From a virus: a DNA stretch of 26,373 nucleotides. A program made the position numbers and the translations under genes. The stretch is from positions 1 through 26,373 of IMG/VR virus record IMGVR_UViG_3300048589_000171; one strand, written 5' to 3'. Under the pieces are notes generated by a model. That model had not been told where the DNA came from. It saw only the letters and a program-made list of their open reading frames with translations, and made no database searches. Shown one piece after another: positions 1 to 5,687 of this stretch; position 1 is the first letter of the stretch; each line of letters opens with the position of its first letter.

Positions 1-276
1 GCGCGCGGCCGGGCCCATCTTGCCGCCAGTGAACAGGTAGGCGTAGAGGCTGATCAGGTCGCCGCCCTTCGCGTCCGAGGCGGCGAAGTCGGCCCAGGCG
101 CCGGTCGTCAGGTTGACCGAGAACGATCCGACGTGCCGATCGTCCCGGGTCGGGTTCGTAGCCTGCCATTCGTGGCCCGCCCGGCGCCCGGTCGGCAGCC
201 ACCGCGGCACAAGCCGGTCCGATGCCGACAGTGCGGCATCGGCGATCTGCCGAAAGTCGATCTTTCGGTCGGTCAC
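1..276 (-). CDS. Phage DNA primase/helicase, N-terminal fragment (cut by window edge)
   Basis: Open reading frame running off the left edge; 92 residues are visible. I chose the GTG at 276-274, three bases after the stop of the upstream gene, because no ATG gives the conserved N-terminus. The visible part has the layout typical of the N-terminal domain of phage and plasmid primase-helicases: a W-L-P-x-G-R-R-x-G-H-E-W stretch, then an S-x-N-L-x-T-G-x-W-x-D-F segment, then K-G-G-D-L-I-S-L-Y. In that family this precedes Toprim and helicase domains, which would lie outside the window. It is the third visible gene of a leftward operon after a CII-like regulator and a winged-helix protein, which fits a replication operon. 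No zinc-finger cysteines are visible in this fragment. The primase class is fairly secure; the full domain content cannot be known. Confidence 0.75.
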   Translation of the reverse strand, partial: MTDRKIDFRQIADAALSASDRLVPRWLPTGRRAGHEWQATNPTRDDRHVGSFSVNLTTGAWADFAASDAKGGDLISLYAYLFTGGKMGPAAR

Positions 277-279
277 AGA

Positions 280-714
280 TCAGATTACCGAGCAGCCAGT
301 CAGCAGCCGCACCAGCTCCGACGCCTGCTCGCGCGGCAACCGCACGCCGGCCACGCCGTTCTGCTCGATCGCAGCCACGCCGAAGATGTCCAGCTCGCCG
401 TCGTTCCACAGCGCCACGTTGAAGGCGTGTTCCTCGGCCGGCGGGTCAAAGGTGGTTTCGGGCACGAACTGCGGCACGTTGGCCGGCATCTCGGCGCCGG
501 CGCCCTCGGACCCGCAGAGCCTGAAGACGGACCGGTTCGGGCCGACCTTCACCAGCTCGACGCGCCCATTCTTGCGCGCGGTGGCCAGATACTGGTCGAC
601 CTGCTTCGCCGCGATACCCATGACCTCTCCGAGTTGCGGCCGACCCATCGCGCCCTGCTCGAGTGCGGCGAGTGCGGCAGCGGCCTTGCCGCCCGGCTTC
701 GGTTCGTAGCTCAT
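280..714 (-). CDS. Winged-helix phage protein of the replication operon
   Basis: 144 residues, ATG start overlapping the stop of the upstream CII-like gene by 4 bp (ATGA), so translation is probably coupled. Residues 9-65 look like a winged helix-turn-helix: a helix around AAAALAALEQG, a recognition-like segment around QLGEVMGIAAKQVDQYLATA, then a short beta wing ending VFRL. Residues 95-140 form a second block (ALWNDGELDI followed by a helix LPREQASELVRLLTG) often found in small phage proteins next to primases. The next gene starts 3 bases after its stop. A role in replication initiation or in regulating the operon is possible, but this is inference from position. Confidence 0.7.
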   Translation of the reverse strand: MSYEPKPGGKAAAALAALEQGAMGRPQLGEVMGIAAKQVDQYLATARKNGRVELVKVGPNRSVFRLCGSEGAGAEMPANVPQFVPETTFDPPAEEHAFNVALWNDGELDIFGVAAIEQNGVAGVRLPREQASELVRLLTGCSVI

Positions 715-1121
715 TTCACGCGGTCCTCATCGTTTCTTCTTGGTGGCCACGCGGCCGCGGCCAGGATGGCGGGTAGGTTCTCGAGCTGCTCGGCCAGCCG
801 CATCACCCGATCGAGCGCCTCGGCGCGCGCGGCGCCCTGGTCGCCCAAGTAGCGCTCGACCAGGTAGTAGAGCGGGATCAGGTCGCCGGTGACCTGCAGG
901 TAGCGCTCGAAGGCGTCCAGCGACAGATGCCGTATGCCGTCGTCGCCGAGCGCCACCGACAAGTTGCCGGGCGCCATGTCCAAGTCGGCGGCGGTGACCT
1001 TCAACCCACGACGGTAGACGCCCTGCGCGACCGCGTCGCGCGCGCACCGAAAGCGCTGCGCGAGCCCGGCCTCGAGCTCCAGCGTGAGTTGGAGGCGATC
1101 ACGACTGATAACGTCGGACAT
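711..1121 (-). CDS. CII-like (CP76-type) phage regulatory protein
   Basis: 136 residues; ATG with a GAGAG ribosome-binding site 6-7 bases upstream. The core (about residues 38-95) contains a helix-turn-helix-like segment LKVTAADLDMAPGNLSVAL followed by LSLDAFERYLQVTGDLIPLYYLVERYLGD. This resembles the CP76/CII family of phage regulators, where an HTH is followed by a 'tgd...l..la' helix. It lies second on the leftward operon after the Cro-like gene, exactly where CII sits in lambdoid maps, and precedes the primase. Its start region is enclosed by a 9-bp inverted repeat (see 1104-1155). CII function (activating lysogeny promoters) is inference from family and position; a replication accessory role is an alternative. 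Confidence 0.6.
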   Translation of the reverse strand: MSDVISRDRLQLTLELEAGLAQRFRCARDAVAQGVYRRGLKVTAADLDMAPGNLSVALGDDGIRHLSLDAFERYLQVTGDLIPLYYLVERYLGDQGAARAEALDRVMRLAEQLENLPAILAAAAWPPRRNDEDRVK

Positions 1122-1155
1122 TAATTTCTCTCGCTCAGGATCAACGGTTATCAGT
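1104..1155 (-). promoter_or_regulatory. Inverted repeat enclosing start of CII-like gene
   Basis: ACTGATAAC at 1104-1112 and GTTATCAGT at 1147-1155 are perfect 9-bp inverted copies, 34 bp apart. On the leftward mRNA they would form a stem whose loop contains the ribosome-binding site and ATG of the CII-like gene. It could be an operator dyad or a translation-controlling hairpin; the sequence alone does not decide. Confidence 0.5.
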
Positions 1156-1159
1156 GCAG

Positions 1160-1177
1160 GGCCTGGAAAATCAGGCC
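1160..1177. promoter_or_regulatory. Small perfect hairpin upstream of CII-like gene
   Basis: GGCCTG (1160-1165) and CAGGCC (1172-1177) form a 6-bp perfect stem with a 6-base loop, five bases from the inverted repeat at 1147-1155. No T-tract follows on either strand, so a classical terminator is unlikely. It may be a leader structure or a protein-binding site in the 150-bp gap 1122-1271, which has no other feature I can support and no clear promoter. Confidence 0.35.
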
Positions 1178-1271
1178 ATGGACATCACGCGGAAAACCCG
1201 TACCGGCCCGCCCCAGCCCGTGGCAGGATCGCAGCTGCGACACCACCAACCCCCCCACGGGAGGAGCAGTC

Positions 1272-1493
1272 ATGGGCCTATTGGACGATGCGACGATCGA
1301 CATTTCGTGCCCGAAGTGCGCCCGCAAGCGCAAAGAGAAGATCGGCAAGCTGAAAACGAACCCGGATCTGACCTGCCTCGGCTGCGGGACCGTCATCCAG
1401 ATCAAGGCGGACGAACTCCGGCAGGCGATCGACCAGGTCGACCGCAGCCTGGCGGACCTCAAGCGAAGCTTCAGCAAGATCGGCAAAGGCTGA
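1272..1493 (+). CDS. Small zinc-ribbon protein (moron-like)
   Basis: 73 residues, ATG with a strong GGGAGGAG site 7-8 bases upstream. Two CxxC pairs (C13/C16 and C35/C38), separated by a basic stretch, form a likely zinc ribbon. They are followed by a charged helix (about residues 46-72: ELRQAIDQVDRSLADLKR). This arrangement is common in small proteobacterial phage and chromosomal proteins of 70-80 residues with no fixed function. It is transcribed against the surrounding leftward operon, as expected for a moron gene expressed independently. Codon third positions are strongly G/C, supporting this strand over the antisense frame (1278-1550). Function unknown; nucleic-acid or protein binding is plausible. 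Confidence 0.8.
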   Translation: MGLLDDATIDISCPKCARKRKEKIGKLKTNPDLTCLGCGTVIQIKADELRQAIDQVDRSLADLKRSFSKIGKG

Positions 1494-1577
1494 GATCGCG
1501 CGCTCGGCCTCGGATGCGTCGACGTGTATGTGGATCGTTGAGGAGGCCATCACAACCCCACTGTGGGAGAGACGATC

Positions 1578-1964
1578 ATGGAACTGAAGGTCACGCACAT
1601 CACGCACTTACAGTCTGCGTCGATCGAGCCGCCCAACAAGGTCGTTCTGGTTTGCGCCCGAAAGGGCAATGCGCCGGCTCTGAATCTGTGCATCGAGCAC
1701 GAAGACCTGAGTGCGTTCATTTTTCACGTCCTCCAGGCAGCGGGAATTGCACGGTCACAGCTGGGCGAACCAGCGTCACCGGCGATGATTCCGCTTTCCG
1801 ACGTGGAAATCTCAGCGGCGCCATCGTTGCGTACTGTGGCCATCGTCCTGCATGTGCAGGGCGCGCGACTTCCGTTTGCTCTAGACGCAGCAGCTGCACG
1901 AAGGGCAGCGGAATCACTTCTCCGGCATGCAGCGATGATCGAGCCGGCGGGCGATCTGAACTAA
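1578..1964 (+). CDS. Hypothetical protein, moron-like
   Basis: 128 residues. I chose the ATG at 1578 over the in-frame GTG at 1563 because GGGAGAG lies directly upstream of it. The protein alternates beta-like segments (KVVLVCARKG, LRTVAIVLHVQG) with alanine-rich helices near the C-terminus. No family is recognised. The leader (CAACCCC...GGGAG...ATC-ATGG) resembles that of the zinc-ribbon gene 300 bp upstream, suggesting the two arrived or are regulated as similar units. It ends 5 bp before the stop of the convergent Cro-like gene. Role unknown; expression from the prophage is a guess based on its orientation. Confidence 0.7.
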   Translation: MELKVTHITHLQSASIEPPNKVVLVCARKGNAPALNLCIEHEDLSAFIFHVLQAAGIARSQLGEPASPAMIPLSDVEISAAPSLRTVAIVLHVQGARLPFALDAAAARRAAESLLRHAAMIEPAGDLN

Positions 1965-1969
1965 GCATC

Positions 1970-2248
1970 TCAGGCGACCTCCGTCGATTCGGCAGGCACG
2001 GCCGGCGCGCCCTCGGCGCCGATCAGCTCGGGCCAGATTCGATGCCAGTCGTCAGGGCGCAGGTCCCAGCGGCGGACGGCGCCACCAGTGGCCTGCTCGA
2101 TTGGAACGCACCGCTCGATCGGCACCGGCCGCAGGCCACCGGACCACTGGTAGATCAAGACCGGGTTCGACGGCTTCGTCAGCCCGATATCGGAGGCAAG
2201 CTCCGCTGCTCGACCCCGCTCTTCTGCAATCCACGTTGAAAGCTTCAT
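1970..2248 (-). CDS. YdaS/Cro-like helix-turn-helix regulator
   Basis: 92 residues, ATG at 2248. Residues 1-60 match the YdaS (Cro-like) fold: MKLSTWIAEERGRAAELA helix, then a recognition segment ending in IYQWSGGLRPVPIERC, then IEQATGGAVRRWDLRPDDW, a signature of proteobacterial prophage YdaS-type Cro proteins. It is the first gene of the leftward early operon and is divergent from the CI-like repressor at 2332, so it is the natural Cro antagonist. No clear Shine-Dalgarno precedes the ATG, and the best -10 element (2255-2260) ends only 6 bases before it, so the mRNA may be leaderless. The C-terminal 20 residues are low-complexity and probably flexible. Confidence 0.87.
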   Translation of the reverse strand: MKLSTWIAEERGRAAELASDIGLTKPSNPVLIYQWSGGLRPVPIERCVPIEQATGGAVRRWDLRPDDWHRIWPELIGAEGAPAVPAESTEVA

Positions 2249-2254
2249 GCACCC

Positions 2255-2284
2255 ACTCTAGCGCGACGCTATACTTAAAGTCAA
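2255..2284 (-). promoter_or_regulatory. Putative promoter of the Cro-like/replication operon
   Basis: On the minus strand TTGACT (plus positions 2279-2284) and TAGAGT (2255-2260) are spaced by 18 bp. The operator TAGCG-CGA-CGCTA (2259-2271) lies between and over the -10, so repressor binding would block it. Transcription would begin at or within a base or two of the ATG at 2248. Confidence 0.5.
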
Positions 2285-2323
2285 GCGCCACGCATGTACC
2301 GGAAACTATAGCGTTCCGCTATA
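2259..2323. promoter_or_regulatory. Three-site operator between cro-like and cI-like genes
   Basis: Site A, TAGCG-CGA-CGCTA, is at 2259-2271 (perfect 5+5 palindrome). Site C, TATAGCG-TTC-CGCTATA, is at 2307-2323 (perfect 7+7). Between them, AAGCG-CCA-CGCAT at 2283-2295 is a degenerate third copy. Centres are at 2265, 2289 and 2315, that is 24 and 26 bp apart, reminiscent of lambda OR1-3. The same palindrome occurs twice at 3156-3190. The CI-like protein at 2332 (and perhaps the Cro-like protein) is the expected ligand. Confidence 0.75.
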
Positions 2324-2331
2324 CGTGCCGC

Positions 2332-2733
2332 ATGGGTACCAAGCAAAACAGGATTCGTAATCTCAGGCGCCTGCTCGACGAGTTCGGCGGCGATCTCACC
2401 AAGCTTTCGGAGAGGGCCAGCACCAGCTACGACAACCTCTGGCAGATCCTCAACGGCACCCTTTTGCCAAGCGGCAAGCCACGCGGAATCGGCGATGAGC
2501 TCGCCGCGAGGCTTGAAGCGGCTGGGGAGAAACCCGGCGGCTGGATGGATCGGAACCATGAGCTTTCCGACGAGGCGATGGCGCTTGCGGAACTGTTCAG
2601 CCGCCTACCGGAGAGGCGTCAACAAGAACTGGCACCGATCATTCGGGCCGCGATAGGTCCGCACATCACCGACTGGGAAGTCGAGGAAAAGATGCCCGTC
2701 ACGAAGCCGGTGACCACCCGGAAGCGCGGCTGA
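2332..2733 (+). CDS. Short CI-like XRE repressor without peptidase domain
   Basis: 133 residues, starting at the ATG 8 bp after the last operator. Residues 7-62 form an XRE-type helix-turn-helix: LRRLLDEFGGDLTKLSERA, then STSYDNLWQILNGT, then GDELAARLEAA, followed by the PGGWMDRNH turn common in proteobacterial phage repressors. The rest (about 78-115) is helical and may dimerise. There is no S24/LexA-like serine peptidase domain, so RecA-stimulated self-cleavage is not expected and induction must work differently, for instance through an antirepressor. No Shine-Dalgarno is visible and a TATACG element ends 6 bases before the ATG, so a leaderless transcript is possible. Divergent to the Cro-like gene; its stop overlaps the next micro-ORF. 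Confidence 0.85.
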   Translation: MGTKQNRIRNLRRLLDEFGGDLTKLSERASTSYDNLWQILNGTLLPSGKPRGIGDELAARLEAAGEKPGGWMDRNHELSDEAMALAELFSRLPERRQQELAPIIRAAIGPHITDWEVEEKMPVTKPVTTRKRG

Positions 2734-2813
2734 TGGAGGGGCTGCCAGTAGTCCTGCTGCTGATCGCCGCCGGATACCTGGTCTGGCGGCTCGACGCTCC
2801 CTCCGATGACTGA
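2733..2813 (+). CDS. 26-residue single-pass membrane micro-protein
   Basis: ATG at 2733 overlaps the repressor stop (TGATG), and its own end overlaps the next start by 8 bp. The protein starts M-E-G, then a hydrophobic run from about residue 4 to 18 (LPVVLLLIAAGYLVW), and ends in a short charged tail (RLDAPSDD). Coupling to the repressor suggests expression in the lysogen. A regulatory or superinfection-related membrane role is speculation. It is too short to confirm without homologues. Confidence 0.5.
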   Translation: MEGLPVVLLLIAAGYLVWRLDAPSDD

Positions 2814-3150
2814 TCCCACGACCAGGTCAGCGCTGATCGTCATCGCGCTATTCGCGGCGCCGATCGTCGCGGTGCTGGCCTTGCTCCCAGACGGCGACCC
2901 GCCGGCGCAACCGCCAGCGCGAGCGGCCGAGACGGCGGGCGAAGTGCGGTCGGAGTCCAAGTCCATGGGCTTCGACGAGTGCCTCAAGTCCATCCGTCTG
3001 CTGGCGGAAAGCATCGGGCAAGCACCGATCAACATCGTCGAAACCGACAGCGTTCGCATGGTCCGATTCATCTCGTCGGACGGATCAGTGCTGGTCACCT
3101 GCAGTCGGCCCGACCAGAAGCAGGTGATTACGACAGCGCCCGGGAAATGA
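2806..3150 (+). CDS. N-terminally membrane-anchored hypothetical protein
   Basis: 114 residues, ATG overlapping the micro-ORF. Residues 9-27 (ALIVIALFAAPIVAVLALL) form one membrane segment or uncleaved signal anchor, followed by a Pro/Ala-rich linker (30-45) and a small domain with two cysteines (C59 and C101) that could form a disulfide outside the cytoplasm. As the third gene after the repressor it is probably expressed in the prophage state. Lysogen-expressed envelope proteins often mediate superinfection exclusion, but nothing in the sequence proves that here. Family not recognised. Confidence 0.7.
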   Translation: MTDPTTRSALIVIALFAAPIVAVLALLPDGDPPAQPPARAAETAGEVRSESKSMGFDECLKSIRLLAESIGQAPINIVETDSVRMVRFISSDGSVLVTCSRPDQKQVITTAPGK

Positions 3151-3155
3151 TGTTC

Positions 3156-3194
3156 TAGCGTGACGCTTGACAGTCTCTAGCGTGACGCTATACT
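3156..3194 (+). promoter_or_regulatory. Repressible rightward early promoter with twin operators
   Basis: TTGACA (3167-3172), 16 bp, TATACT (3189-3194): a near-consensus sigma-70 promoter. Operator TAGCG-TGA-CGCTT (3156-3168) touches the -35, and TAGCG-TGA-CGCTA (3178-3190) covers the spacer and part of the -10; centres are 22 bp apart. Both match the palindromes at 2259-2323, so the CI-like repressor should shut this promoter. It lies 28 bp upstream of the first early gene at 3222. Confidence 0.85.
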
Positions 3195-3221
3195 GACCCC
3201 GTCAACCCGACGGAGGTCACG

Positions 3222-3563
3222 ATGTCCGCAGCCCTCTCCCGCTACACCAACCCGGCGGCCCACATCGGTCACGCCGGTCACACCGCACCCATCCTCGACG
3301 ACGCGCGCCTTCTGTTCCTCGCCGACCTGCCGGCCTTTCCCGCCGGCAACGATCCGGCCACCGAAGGCCCGCGGTCGCAGCTGCTCGAACTCGAACTGGC
3401 ACACCTGCAGCGAGTTAACGCGCGCCTGCAGGGCGTCCTCGGTCGAGTGTTCGAGGAAACGCGCGACTTTCCAGACGAGAAGCCCTACTCCGCCGACTCC
3501 TACCTGCCGCCGCGCATGGTCGCCGAGATCGCAGAGGCGCTGCACACCGCGAGGTCGGCATGA
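3222..3563 (+). CDS. Hypothetical early protein, first gene of rightward operon
   Basis: 113 residues; ATG with GGAGG 6 bases upstream, 28 bp after the -10 of the repressible promoter. The central part (about 52-82) is a helix with leucine heptads (LLELELAHLQRVNARLQGVL) that could dimerise, and the C-terminus has a second helix (MVAEIAEALHTAR). No known domain is recognised. Its position as the first early gene suggests a host-takeover or regulatory role, but that is inference only. Its stop overlaps the next start by 4 bp. Confidence 0.75.
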   Translation: MSAALSRYTNPAAHIGHAGHTAPILDDARLLFLADLPAFPAGNDPATEGPRSQLLELELAHLQRVNARLQGVLGRVFEETRDFPDEKPYSADSYLPPRMVAEIAEALHTARSA

Positions 3564-3775
3564 AGCGCAACTACACCCGCCTGACCGGCCCGGCGCGGCG
3601 CCTGACCGCCGAGCACGAAGTCTGGTTCTACCTGCCCGACACGCCGATGCGCTCCGAGCTGATCGCGCATCTGCGCACCGGCCGGCATGCCGCGGTTCCC
3701 TTTCCCGAGCTTTCCGACCGAGCCCGCCGGTGGCTTGACGAGCGCGGCCTGTCGCCGCAGGAGGCGACGACATGA
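3560..3775 (+). CDS. Small hypothetical early protein
   Basis: 71 residues, ATG overlapping the previous stop (ATGA). Basic N-terminus, then a segment EVWFYLPDTPMRSELIAHL and a C-terminal helix ELSDRARRWLDERGL. No cysteines or membrane segment. No family recognised; part of the tightly coupled chain of small early genes. Confidence 0.7.
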   Translation: MKRNYTRLTGPARRLTAEHEVWFYLPDTPMRSELIAHLRTGRHAAVPFPELSDRARRWLDERGLSPQEATT

Positions 3776-3897
3776 GACGCGAATCCCCCACCCACCGCTT
3801 CTTGCGGATCTACGCCGACCAGATCGGCAGCGGCGCCGGCCTGCTGATCGTGGCGGTGCTCGGCGCTCTCATCGGCGTCAGCCTGTTCGGGAGCTGA
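3772..3897 (+). CDS. 41-residue single-pass membrane protein
   Basis: ATG overlaps the preceding stop by 4 bp. Residues 1-17 are charged (MRRESPTHRFLRIYADQ); residues 18-41 are a glycine-containing hydrophobic helix (GSGAGLLIVAVLGALIGVSLF). Likely an inner-membrane micro-protein with the basic end in the cytoplasm. Function unknown. Confidence 0.6.
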   Translation: MRRESPTHRFLRIYADQIGSGAGLLIVAVLGALIGVSLFGS

Positions 3898-3899
3898 CC

Positions 3900-4094
3900 A
3901 TGGCGCGCTATCGAGTCTGGATGATCAGCCGCCCTGGCCCGTATGAGCAGTACGACGGCCATGTCGATGTTTCGGCCGAGTCCGAGGACGACCTGTTTCG
4001 GCTGGCCGTGCAAAAGCTTCGGCGCACGTCGTTTCCTGATCGTGGCGAGGGCCACTGGCAAATGGTGTGCGCTGAGGAGTTGGAACTGACATGA
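3900..4094 (+). CDS. Small hypothetical early protein
   Basis: 64 residues from the ATG at 3900, two bases after the previous stop. An upstream in-frame extension exists but would overlap two genes, so I reject it. The protein reads as a small alpha/beta domain: a beta strand (YRVWMIS), an acidic helix (AESEDDLFRLAVQKL) and a final strand (HWQMVCAEELELT). No family recognised. Confidence 0.65.
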   Translation: MARYRVWMISRPGPYEQYDGHVDVSAESEDDLFRLAVQKLRRTSFPDRGEGHWQMVCAEELELT

Positions 4095-4243
4095 ACGTCT
4101 ACGAGCTCATCGGCCGGTCGATCGTGCTGGCGGCGGCCGCGCTGTTTCTCCTGACCTTGTTCGATCTGTCTGTCGGCAGCGAGCCGCGCGCGCTGTCGGC
4201 CGCGCAGGCCTTCCTCGTCGCGATTGACGGGGCGAGCCAATGA
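4091..4243 (+). CDS. 50-residue membrane protein
   Basis: ATG overlapping the prior stop (ATGA). Residues 9-28 (RSIVLAAAALFLLTLFDLSV) form a single membrane segment followed by a short alanine-rich tail. It is one of several single-pass micro-proteins in this operon. Function unknown. Confidence 0.6.
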   Translation: MNVYELIGRSIVLAAAALFLLTLFDLSVGSEPRALSAAQAFLVAIDGASQ

Positions 4244-4404
4244 AGCCGATTCGCACGACGGCCGAGTGCATTGCGATGGCCAGGCTGTCGCAAGCCAAGC
4301 GCACCGACCCGGCACCTAGCCGGCGCATCGATCAGATGCCGCTGCGCGACGCCATCCGCCTGTGGCGCGATCGGGTCGAGGTCAACTGGATGAAGCCGCG
4401 ATGA
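4240..4404 (+). CDS. 54-residue basic hypothetical protein
   Basis: ATG overlapping the prior stop by 4 bp. Rich in Arg/Lys, with a helix-forming C-terminus (LRDAIRLWRDRVEVNWMKPR); nucleic-acid contact is conceivable but not shown. No family recognised. Next gene overlaps by 4 bp. Confidence 0.55.
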   Translation: MKPIRTTAECIAMARLSQAKRTDPAPSRRIDQMPLRDAIRLWRDRVEVNWMKPR

Positions 4405-4607
4405 CCGAGCCCGTTGTCTGGATCGACACCAGCCAGAAGCTGCCGGACGCTGACGAGACGGTGCTGATCTTCCGGCCGCAAGGCGATGAGCCGGTGTGGC
4501 TTGGCTACTTTTCGGACGACGTCTGGCGCACCGACGACGGCTGGCCGGTCGATGTCGCCGTCGACCCGGTGACGCACTGGGCGGAAATGCCGAGAGGGCC
4601 GAAATGA
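4401..4607 (+). CDS. DUF551-like small phage protein
   Basis: 68 residues from the ATG at 4401, which overlaps the previous stop. An upstream GTG at 4362 is in frame but inside the preceding gene. It has the DUF551 hallmarks: a WI.....LP segment near the N-terminus, a central ETVLIFRP strand, aromatic residues WLGYFSDDVWR, and the terminal VTHWAEMP motif. The family is widespread in phage early regions with unknown function. Confidence 0.8.
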   Translation: MTEPVVWIDTSQKLPDADETVLIFRPQGDEPVWLGYFSDDVWRTDDGWPVDVAVDPVTHWAEMPRGPK

Positions 4608-4768
4608 ACACGCCGACCCTTATGGCAGACGCCAAGCGTCGCGCGAGACAGATCCGAACCGCGCGCACCGAGGCCATGCGCCGGGCGTTGGCGCGGCGGG
4701 TGTGCTTTGACCTGATCGCCGCGCTGAGGTTGGAGCGGGCGACACGACCAGTGAAGGAATCAGCATGA
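4604..4768 (+). CDS. 54-residue arginine-rich hypothetical protein
   Basis: ATG overlaps the previous stop by 4 bp and the stop overlaps the kinase start by 4 bp. It is almost entirely helical and highly basic (KRRARQIRTARTEAMRRALARR), so RNA or DNA binding is possible. No recognised family. Confidence 0.55.
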   Translation: MNTPTLMADAKRRARQIRTARTEAMRRALARRVCFDLIAALRLERATRPVKESA

Positions 4769-5379
4769 CCACCATCATCGGATTAACCGGCCACGCCGGC
4801 AGCGGCAAGGACACCGTCGCGGCGCTGCTCGCCGAACGGTTCAACGTCTGCCGCATCGCGTTCGCCGATTCTCTGAAGCACGAGATCGCGCACGCCTTCG
4901 GGATCGCCCGGCAGCTACTGGACGACCCGTACCTGAAGGCCGTCCAGACCGAGCAGCTCGCGCTGCGCAACTGCACCGAGCCCGGCTTCTGCGCCTACTC
5001 ATGGGGACTGGCCATGCTCGACGCGGTGACGCCGCGCACGATCATGCAGACGTGGGGCGACTGGCGCCGCGGCCAGGACCCGGACTACTTCGTCACACGC
5101 ACGGCCGAGATCATGCGCACGGTCGCCGACGACGTTGACGCCATCATCCTGACCGACTGCCGGTTCCCGAACGAGGCTCACCTAGTGACCCTGCTCAACG
5201 GCGAGCTCTGGCGGGTCGTGCGGCCAGGCGGTCCGAAGCCGTCGCGGCACCCGTCCGAATGGCTGCTCGACGGCCACGCGGTCAGCGCCGAGATCGTCAA
5301 CGACGGATCGACCGAGCAGCTCGCGAAGATCGCCACGGACCTGTTCCTGTACGCGCTCGGGCGCCGGGAGGCCGCATGA
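4765..5379 (+). CDS. Deoxynucleoside monophosphate kinase-like P-loop protein
   Basis: 204 residues. The N-terminus TIIGLTGHAGSGKDTVA has a Walker A P-loop (G9 to K15, D16, T17) of the G-K-D-T type seen in phage dNMP kinases (T4 gp1 relatives) and bacterial dephospho-CoA/adenylate kinase folds. The segment IAFADSLKHEIAHAFGI (about residues 31-48) matches the NMP-binding region of that family. RTIMQTWGDWRR (about 92-103) and IILTDCRFPNEA (about 134-145; the D-x-R-F-x-N-E-A motif) are also characteristic. It would convert dNMPs to dNDPs for phage replication. It is the largest metabolic enzyme in the early operon, coupled to both neighbours by 4-bp overlaps. Substrate range is inferred from family. 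Confidence 0.85.
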   Translation: MTTIIGLTGHAGSGKDTVAALLAERFNVCRIAFADSLKHEIAHAFGIARQLLDDPYLKAVQTEQLALRNCTEPGFCAYSWGLAMLDAVTPRTIMQTWGDWRRGQDPDYFVTRTAEIMRTVADDVDAIILTDCRFPNEAHLVTLLNGELWRVVRPGGPKPSRHPSEWLLDGHAVSAEIVNDGSTEQLAKIATDLFLYALGRREAA

Positions 5380-5687
5380 CCCGCGAAGCCATCCTGAAGC
5401 ACCTGGCCGAAGAACCGCAGTCGACGGCGCAGCTCAAGCGCCGGCTGTCGGCCTCGATCGCCAAGCCGGCTTGCGAGTCGATGATTGCCGGCCTGAAGGA
5501 CGCCGGCCTGATCCGACTGTCGTTCGGCCGGTGGCGACTGACGACGCGCGGCCGTGAGGCGATCCCGAAGCCGCCGGAGCCTCGGAACTGGGGAACGTAT
5601 GTGCCGCCGCCGAGGAACTGGCGGACAGGCAGTGACGCCGCGATGAAGCTGCCGAGCCTGTTCGCCGGCCGGAGGGTCGAGCGATGA
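5376..5687 (+). CDS. Small winged-helix protein
   Basis: 103 residues from the ATG overlapping the kinase stop. The first 65 residues form a winged HTH: EAILKHLAEEP, STAQLKRRLSASIAKPACESMIAGLKDAGLIRL, then a beta wing FGRWRLTTRGREA. This resembles the DNA-binding modules phages use as small regulators. The C-terminal 35 residues are Pro/Arg-rich and probably disordered. It may act on phage or host promoters; the target is unknown. Overlaps the next gene by 4 bp. Confidence 0.7.
   Translation: MTREAILKHLAEEPQSTAQLKRRLSASIAKPACESMIAGLKDAGLIRLSFGRWRLTTRGREAIPKPPEPRNWGTYVPPPRNWRTGSDAAMKLPSLFAGRRVER

Noticed and set aside
3687-3899. Upstream extension of the 3900-4094 gene
   Set aside because: The extension overlaps two better-supported coupled genes and its translation is arginine/proline-rich.
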